From the NCBI GenBank assembly GCA_036571765.1, contig BROE01000011.1, forward strand, positions 2,249,876 through 2,313,875: 64,000 nt of DNA. The letters are read 5' to 3'. Shown in pieces: positions 57,055 to 64,000 of the stretch. Both the position numbers and the translations under genes were made by a program. The number at the start of each line of letters is the position of its first letter. Positions within the stretch are counted from its first letter, which is position 1. The notes beneath the pieces were generated by a model. The model saw only the letters and a program-made list of their open reading frames with translations, was not told the DNA's origin and searched no databases. The DNA is from Plecoglossus altivelis (Eukaryota > Chordata > Actinopteri > Osmeriformes > Plecoglossidae).

Positions 57055-58440
57055 GCTATTCCACGGTGGAGTGGGGAGGGGGACCTGAAGACCATGCTGT
57101 TCTGTTGTTCATGCTGTTCTACTAGTTGTTTGATTTTCCGCAAGAGTTATAGAACCCCCCCCCCCCTGCATTTTTGTGCCCTAATGAGTTGCTTCTCATT
57201 TTCCTTGTTGTCTTCAGCCAGTGCCCTGTACCTGCATCACCGTCTCTGGAGGAGGGGATCCCTCACTAGATTTGGGGGAGTTGGTCCTAGTATTCCCTGA
57301 GGGTTTTGGTTGGTTCCAAGCTAATCTGGGGTTCTAAGCAATCTGAGGCATTGCTCTGCATATACAATGTTACTGTTTGAGCAGAAGTGAGATAGTTCAT
57401 TCGTCTGGCTTTCATACTGATTAACGTCGCCAGACCTTCAGATCACTCAACATCCTTCACAACACAAGACATTCCTGACCCGATGTACATTAAACACAGC
57501 AGGCTGATAAGAGGCTCTGCCACTTCGATCATGCTGTTATCTCCTTCATGGATTGGTTAATGATTGGGAGCCAACCAGGACGTCCCCAGCCCTTGTGACC
57601 TCTTCCCAGAATGTCAAGTATCTGTACACATTAGCAGGTTACATTAGCACATTAACAGCAAGTACGGCTAAAACACAATCTCAGATGCAGTTTTCCCGTA
57701 AGCACGTTGAAACAGTAAAAAAAAACACTCACACTTTTGTATGCATGTAACCACATCAGTTCAGAATAATAACATTTTTTATTCTGAACAGACCATAAAT
57801 CCAGAACTGTGTTATGGTCTAGCGGTTACCCTTGCGAGCTGAGTCGCCATTCCCGAAGATTCTCAGATCTTAGGGGTTGGGCTCAGCTGCAGCAGAGCCA
57901 AGGAGAACAGACCTCTGAGCCTCCAGCACTTCCTACCTGCTGCCTGTCTCCTCCTCCAAAACCACCACCTTCTCCTTCCTACCGTGTCCCTTCTCTCACC
58001 CTCTCGTATCCCTGACCATCTCTCCTCCCCCCCCTTCACCCTCCCCTTTTTAGTCCTCTCTGCTTGCCCACCACCTCTTATCTCCCCCACATTCTTCAGA
58101 AACCCCTGGAATAAGGCTTGTGCAAAAAATGATAGAAAAATATATTTTGCCTTTTTGTGTTCAGTTGTTGCCCTGTACCTCTTCATTAACCACGGATTGG
58201 TTAATGATTGGGAGCCAACCAGGACTTCCCCAGCCCTTGTGACCTCTTCCCAGAATGTCAAGTATCTGTACCCATTAGACCAATAAGTACAGCTAAAACA
58301 TGTTTTCAGATGCAGTTTTTCGGTAAGCATGTTGGAAAAACCCTCCCCTTCTTAGTCCTCTCTGCTTGCCCACTACCTCTTATCTCCTCCACATATTTCA
58401 GAAACCCTTGGGATAAGGCTTGTGCTAAAAATGATAGAAA
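57055..58440. repeat. Unclassified repeated modules downstream of recql4
   Basis: Two modules recur. One (GGTTAATGATTGGGAGCCAA … CAGATGCAGTTTT.CGGTAAGC) is at about 57550-57710 and 58198-58335. The other (TCCTCTCTGCTTGCCCACCA … GATAGAAAAATAT) is at about 58050-58143 and 58350-58444. They alternate, suggesting a larger tandem duplication with later deletions. No protein or known element is recognised. Confidence 0.7.
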
Positions 58441-58444
58441 AATA

Positions 58445-58450
58445 TTTATT
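58445..58450 (-). terminator. Likely recql4 polyadenylation signal
   Basis: AATAAA on the minus strand, about 95 nt downstream of the distal recql4 stop (58543). It lies outside the 719-bp duplicated unit, so only the distal copy has it close by. Confidence 0.6.
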
Positions 58451-58473
58451 GATTTATAAATGGTTCATGCGTT

Positions 58474-59192
58474 CATTAAGAGACATGGCACGTCTACCAA
58501 GCAACAGAAACTCAGCGTAAACAGATAGGTCAGTCTTAATGATCATTTAAACCGAATGATCTCCTGGGTAGCCATTCGAATGAGCTCATTGAAGTCAAAC
58601 TGAATGTACTTCCTCCAATAGCGTCGGTCCCTGCCGTACACCTGGGCAGGGTAACGGGGACTTCCTGTGAAGGAAAAGCGCACGCAGTCAGAGACGACAG
58701 AAGAGAAGAGAGGAATACAAGAAAGGAGATGACAAGGAGGGGGGCGGTGGACTGACCAATCCCATGCAGAATTCGGGCTATGGCTCTCCCTGAGAACTTT
58801 TCATCGCTCCGATTGGCCAGAAAACTACGGATATCAGCTCTGATCTGCTCCTCCCAGTCCTGCAACTGGACGACAAACACAAACAAATAATCAACACACA
58901 AACATCATGTAGTCCCTATGGCAGTGTATGGGTGCATGAATGTATAAAGTACACGCATTCGTGCGTGTGTATATACATGTCAGTGTGCGAGTGTGTGACT
59001 ATGCACATGTCAGTGTGTGTGCGAAGGTGTGTACGTTGTGCTTGCTGGTCTCCAGCTCCTCAGCTGCATGATGCAGAGGGAGGTTCATCTCCCTCCTCCT
59101 GTTGAAGTATTCTCCCAGCAGAGCCTTGAGCTGCTGGCTGCTGCCCTGCTCCGGCTCACAGCAGCTCACACTGCGGAACGCCACACTGCTCG
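58474..59192 (-). repeat. 719-bp tandem duplication, distal copy of recql4 last exons
   Basis: The unit 58474-59192 repeats at 59193-59911 with two differences that I could find (58575/59294 and 58937/59656). It contains complete versions of the last three recql4 exons: 59035-59185, 58757-58865 and 58543-58664. All splice sites and the stop are intact in both copies. The acceptor of the first of these exons is at the unit boundary in both copies. Confidence 0.96.
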
Positions 59193-59931
59193 CATTAAGA
59201 GACATGGCACGTCTACCAAGCAACAGAAACTCAGCGTAAACAGATAGGTCAGTCTTAATGATCATTTAAACCGAATGATCTCCTGGGTAGCCATTTGAAT
59301 GAGCTCATTGAAGTCAAACTGAATGTACTTCCTCCAATAGCGTCGGTCCCTGCCGTACACCTGGGCAGGGTAACGGGGACTTCCTGTGAAGGAAAAGCGC
59401 ACGCAGTCAGAGACGACAGAAGAGAAGAGAGGAATACAAGAAAGGAGATGACAAGGAGGGGGGCGGTGGACTGACCAATCCCATGCAGAATTCGGGCTAT
59501 GGCTCTCCCTGAGAACTTTTCATCGCTCCGATTGGCCAGAAAACTACGGATATCAGCTCTGATCTGCTCCTCCCAGTCCTGCAACTGGACGACAAACACA
59601 AACAAATAATCAACACACAAACATCATGTAGTCCCTATGGCAGTGTATGGGTGCATAAATGTATAAAGTACACGCATTCGTGCGTGTGTATATACATGTC
59701 AGTGTGCGAGTGTGTGACTATGCACATGTCAGTGTGTGTGCGAAGGTGTGTACGTTGTGCTTGCTGGTCTCCAGCTCCTCAGCTGCATGATGCAGAGGGA
59801 GGTTCATCTCCCTCCTCCTGTTGAAGTATTCTCCCAGCAGAGCCTTGAGCTGCTGGCTGCTGCCCTGCTCCGGCTCACAGCAGCTCACACTGCGGAACGC
59901 CACACTGCTCGCGCACACACACACACACACA

Positions 59932-59975
<44 letters not shown>

Positions 59976-60919
59976 TTACATCCTAAAGCACTCACTAGAA
60001 CCCAAAGAAGAAATTAGAACTTGGAGAAGCCATAAGAACTTAGATGACTCCTCAGAACTGTCAGAACACAGATATGTTGCTAAGTGTGTGTGTGTGTGTG
60101 TGTGTGTTTGTGTGTGACCTGCGGAAGGCGTGGAAGCAGGCAGACAACTGGTAGAGTTGGGTCTTCTCTTGGGCCAGCACACGGCCATGCAGGAAGTTAC
60201 ACACGCCATCCATCTCCTCAGGAAGCAGGTCGCCATAAGAACGGAAGTGGAAGGAGAGCTTGGAGAACTCCACCATGACTCCGCCCCGACCGGAACCTGG
60301 GGGAGGGATGGTGAGGAGAAACACACACACACGCATACATATACATGAACACATGAAATCTCACAGAGATACGCACACACACAAGCCCAGAGGAGTGAGA
60401 GGAACTCAGTCTCGCACAAACTCTCTCACACATAACCACACTCACTCACTCTTTGACAGACATACACACACACACACACACTTTCATACACTCACCGCTC
60501 CATTGCAGCTGTCGGATTCCTCTCTTCACCAGGGGCAGCTGCCATCCCATAGTATCAGCTACCTCGACGACATCAAACTCCACCGAATCATAAGCCTCCA
60601 CACGCTCACCTGCCATGCGCTTCCTTGCCAAAACCACGGCAACTGGAGGGCAGCTAAGTAAATAACACAACAGCATTGGTAATCCCCCCAACACACAACC
60701 TGATACACAGTAGATACAGCATCTAATTTTCCATCTAGAAGATATGATCTGCCAACAGCAGGGATCGGAACAGGAATTGTGACGTACATCTTGGTGAGTG
60801 TGCGTAAGTGGGTGGGGCCTCCGTAGCACACCAGCTTACAGGAGGACAGCGTTGGGTGAAGAAGCTCCACCCACTGCTGAGGATGCAGCTCCAGGTAGCA
60901 GAGCAGCGTCTCCAGACCT

Positions 60920-60956
<37 letters not shown>

Positions 60957-62790
60957 ACCAGGTTAAGCCTCAGGCATACTACTGTACTAATGCTAGTAAC
61001 AATGCTAGTGCTCAATAATCCTACAGGAAGAACTGTGTTTAGGGTGTATTGTGATATAGTTCATATATAGCTGGGTGTAGTTAGGGTGCAAAGGTGTAGT
61101 TCTGGTGTAGTTAGAAAGTAAGTGGGAGTAGTTAAAGTGTATCTGAGGTACAGACCCTCCTCTGTGATGTCTAGAGCCTCTACCGTCTCCGCTATGGGGA
61201 TGGCCCTCTCATGGGTGTGACACACTCTTGTGCTCGGCCAATCAGTCCCTCTGCATGCTTCCTCCTTCACCACCTTTGACATTTCAACATCTTGCTCTGC
61301 GTGCTCCACTTTCTGGTTCTTTAGCTGCTCATCCCCTGACTCCTCCACCCTCAGTCCCCCATCTGGTGGGAGATGGGCTGGTCCACCTTTGTCCTCAGGA
61401 GGCTGACTGGACTGCTCCACCTGCCCTGTGGGGGGGAGCTCCTCTACTGCCTGGTCACACATGTCCATCATCTCGAGCAGCTCTCGGTCCTCCACATCCT
61501 GCAACACGACCAAGAGAGAGAGAGAAAGAGAGAGAATGAGAGGGGGGAGTAGAGAGAGGTGTAGAGAGGGAGGGGTGAGGACAGAGGAGTAGGGTGAGGA
61601 AAGGGATGGAGAGGTGGATCGAGGAGAAAGAAAAGAGTGGGGAGAAGAGGAAAGACGATATGGAAGGATGAGGAAATAGAGGCAGGGGTGAGAACAGATA
61701 GGGAGAGAAAGAATAGGGAGGGAGGGGAAGAAAAGGAGAAAAGGAATGAAGACAGAGAGGGAGTTGTAAGGAGAAGCGAGGTGAGAGGGAGACAGAGAAA
61801 GAGGGGTGAGAAGAGATGACAAATTAAAAGAATTTAAAAGGTTGGTCCTGAACCAAAGACTATGCTGCTATGGGGAGGGGAGCGTTACCCTGGCGATCTC
61901 TTGCTGCTTGAGGTTAATCTGTCGACATTTGCAAGCAGGGAAGACCTTCTGCACCAGCCTCTTGATGGAGTAGTAGTCCACAGTGTCAGAGTAGATGTGT
62001 CTCCTCAGCTCATGGAGGTCTCCACCCTGAAATACATCTGGTTAAATATTTCTCCCATTGTTACTGGTTAATATTTCATTCTAACAAGCTAGCATACTTT
62101 CACGCTAATGATCTGGCTAAATAGCTCACTAGCTAACTATCTAACGCCTAGCTATCTGGGTCAGTAGCGAACTGGCGGTGAACCCTGACCTCCGGGTCTA
62201 GGAAAAGGTGACAGTGCGCTGGATGACCGTCTCGTCCCGCCCTGCCGATCTCCTGCACGTAGCTCTCAAAACTCTTGGGCATGTTGTAGTGCACAATGCC
62301 ACGCACATCCGACTTGTCCAGCCCCATTCCGAAAGCTACCGTGGCAACAACCACGCGCAGCTGGCCGCACATGAAGTTGTTCTGGACACGGCGGCGCTCG
62401 CTAGCGGACATGCCTGCATGATACGATTCTGCCATCCACTTCAAAGGCTTACGTATCTTTTTCCTGGCTGGGAGATGGAACACAGTTAACCACACTGGCT
62501 GGAGACACACTTAACCCTGATTGAGAGGCTTGGGGGCTCCAGCCAGTCTCTAACCAAGCCCTTGTCTCCACACTCAGGCCCATCTAAGACCACTGACCCA
62601 GAGCTTTCTTCTTCGTCTCCACAGGGTTGTGCTCCAGGCTGGTGGTCTTGGTTGCGTCCCTCAGCAGCACCCCCTGCAGGCAGGTTCTGAGCAGTGCAGC
62701 GATGCGGCCCGTCTCCTCCCGCCGAGTACAGTACACGATGATGGAGTCCAGGCTGCCAAACCGCTCTCCCTTCAGTAGACACACCAGGGC
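58543..62790 (-). CDS. recql4: RECQL4 helicase, C-terminal half (partial, runs off window)
   Basis: Exons in order, in phase: 62598-62790, 62190-62467, 61889-62026, 61156-61498, 60788-60917, 60496-60653, 60119-60296, then the last three in either of two tandem copies (59754-59904, 59476-59584, 59262-59383; or 59035-59185, 58757-58865, 58543-58664). RECQL4 is a 3'-5' RecQ DNA helicase needed for replication initiation and repair; human loss causes Rothmund-Thomson syndrome. The first two exons hold helicase motifs IV-VI (IVYCTRREETGRIAALLRTC, SYHAGMSASERRRVQ, VATVAFGMGLDKSDVRGIVH, QEIGRAGRDG with the arginine finger). The next has the zinc-site segment FPACKCRQ. Exon 61156-61498 encodes a long acidic linker, longer than I recall for mammals. 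The remainder is the RECQL4-specific C-terminal domain, ending RYWRKYIQFDFNELIQMATQ…RFK. The N-terminal Sld2-like part and helicase motifs I-III lie beyond the right edge. Confidence 0.95.
59193..59911 (-). repeat. 719-bp tandem duplication, proximal copy
   Basis: Contains exons at 59754-59904, 59476-59584 and 59262-59383. It is followed on the right by (CA)n, so the first acceptor of this copy sits directly after a (GT)n run in gene orientation rather than a normal pyrimidine tract. Confidence 0.96.
60906..60952. repeat. (CA)n in recql4 intron
   Basis: (CA)n directly upstream of an exon; other short (CA)n or (GT)n runs lie at 59912-59975, 60083-60115, 60318-60335 and 60462-60480, each in an intron of the gene. 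Confidence 0.8.
61512..61815. repeat. Polypurine tract in recql4 intron
   Basis: About 300 bp of GA/GGA-rich sequence immediately upstream (in gene sense) of the exon at 61156-61498; CT-rich in the sense of the gene. Confidence 0.85.
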
Positions 62791-62889
62791 CTGCACACAA
62801 ACACACTCTGTTACAGCGGCTACACTGGAGCAAGTCAGGTAGGGCCCGTCTTCGGCCTGTCCAAGGGCCGAACGAAAATAGCGCGAGTC

Positions 62890-64000
62890 AAAGCTCCAGA
62901 TTCATTATGACATCTACAAAGAGATGTTAGATGTCTTCAATCACATTTAGAGTAGCACAAGGGAAAGATATTTTTCTGAAATCATCGCAAACTGCAGTAC
63001 CAACTCACGTGTCCTGTTTGCTACAGCGAACAGGTTAACAAACCCTCCAGCTCCATTGCCTTCCGAACTCATTTCTACAACTGAGTACAATGTGTTTGCA
63101 AGATTTTCTAATGACAAGATTCAGAGGATTAAACATGCTCTGAACTCAAACATCCAGACACTTAGAGCAAACACACTTCACCTCTGTCACTGACAAAACA
63201 GTCCAAGAGATCATCTCCAGTCTGAGTTCATCCACATGCTGCCTCGATGTGGTACCCACTAGATTTCTAACATCTGTGCTTAGTAGGATGTCATCACTAA
63301 TTTCTCATCTAGGTAACATCTCATACAGCCTCAGACATTTCAAAGGATATTTCCAATTAAACTGCTGTCATCAAGCCTCTCCTAAAGAAGATCAGTCTTG
63401 ATGCCACAGTACTGAACAGCTATCGGCCCTGCCTTTTTTAGTTAAAGTCCTTGAGAAAGTTGTATACCAACAAATTACTGACTTTCTTCTGCGGAATGAC
63501 TGCTTTGATCATTTTCAGTCAGGTTTTAGGCCCTGTCACGGCCCTGTCACAGCCCTGAGACTGCTCTTATCAAGGTGACTAATGACATCCATCTGAACAC
63601 TGACGAGGGCAAAGTCTCTGTCTTAGTTCTGCTAGATTTAAGTGCTGCTTTTAATAGTTGACCATGTGATCCTGTTACAAAGATTAGAGGACTGGATAGG
63701 CATTTCTGGTATTGCCCTTGAATGGTTAAGTCCTGTCGTGAAGACATGATGTACTTTGCTGAAATTGGTAACTATGTTTCAGACCAAATGGCCCTGGCCG
63801 GTGGGGTGCCCCAGGGGTCCATCCTGGGACCTCTTTTGTTCAATGCTCCCTTTAGGCCAGTTAATATGCCTGTCTGAACACAGACAAGACTGAAATAATC
63901 ATCTTTGGCCCACAGAAACAAAGAGCAAGTGTTGGTAGTTACCTTGAGTCTCTTTCAGTTAAACCTACAAGTCAGGTTAGAAATCTAGGGGTAATCATGG
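62890..64000 (+). mobile_element. L2/CR1-like LINE reverse transcriptase fragment
   Basis: In shifting plus-strand frames this reads as a fish non-LTR reverse transcriptase: a start region with SSSTCCLDVVPTRFL (about 63220-63270), LVKVLEKVVYQQITDFLL (63440-63490), FQSGFRPC (about 63520), VTNDIHLNTDEGKVSVLVLL (about 63575-63635), the palm motif GGVPQGSILGPLLF (about 63800-63842) and NTDKTEIIIFGP (about 63880-63915). Frameshifts, stops and an internal deletion (catalytic YxDD not seen) show it is dead. It is inserted antisense to recql4, in an intron, and continues past the window edge. Confidence 0.85.

Overview
The window reads as vertebrate, almost certainly teleost fish, nuclear DNA. Its genes are split by GT-AG introns and encode vertebrate-specific families. 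Intergenic and intronic DNA is packed with CA/GT, GA/CT and minisatellite repeats, and there are fish-type mobile elements: a BEL/Pao-like LTR remnant, an L2/CR1-like LINE, a tRNA-derived SINE with an L2-type tail and hAT-like MITEs. Two runs of N show it is a draft assembly. No bacterial, phage or CRISPR features are present.

Layout. 1-17 kb has no recognisable gene: a 41-bp minisatellite opens the window, followed by mixed microsatellites, long purine or pyrimidine tracts and a 42-bp minisatellite; one unassigned possible exon lies at 17.24-17.47 kb. 18.65-22.5 kb is a decayed BEL/Pao-like retroelement on the minus strand, followed by a MITE. 25.5-28.2 kb carries fam210a (minus), head to head with tbc1d20 (plus, 28.7-35.5 kb) across a short shared promoter interval. 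35.6-41 kb is repeat-rich spacer with one assembly gap. 41.4-43.9 kb is scrt1 (minus), with a TATA box and an upstream block rich in POU-octamer motifs. 47.4-54.9 kb is slc39a4 (minus, 12 coding exons). 55-58.4 kb is spacer with a 402-N gap between direct repeats. 58.5 kb to the window end is the 3' half of recql4 (minus), whose last three exons are present twice in a perfect-length 719-bp tandem duplication. A LINE fragment fills the intron at the right edge.

How the genes relate. scrt1, slc39a4 and recql4 are neighbours in human 8q24.3, so this part is a conserved syntenic block. tbc1d20 (human 20p13, near SCRT2) and fam210a (human 18p11) come from elsewhere in the human arrangement. The genes do not form a pathway: FAM210A is mitochondrial, TBC1D20 is an ER/Golgi Rab1 GAP, Scratch1 is a neuronal repressor, ZIP4 imports zinc and RECQL4 is a replication/repair helicase. 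All exon boundaries given come from reading splice sites and checking that phase is kept across every junction. Gene names rest on family knowledge, not on a database search.
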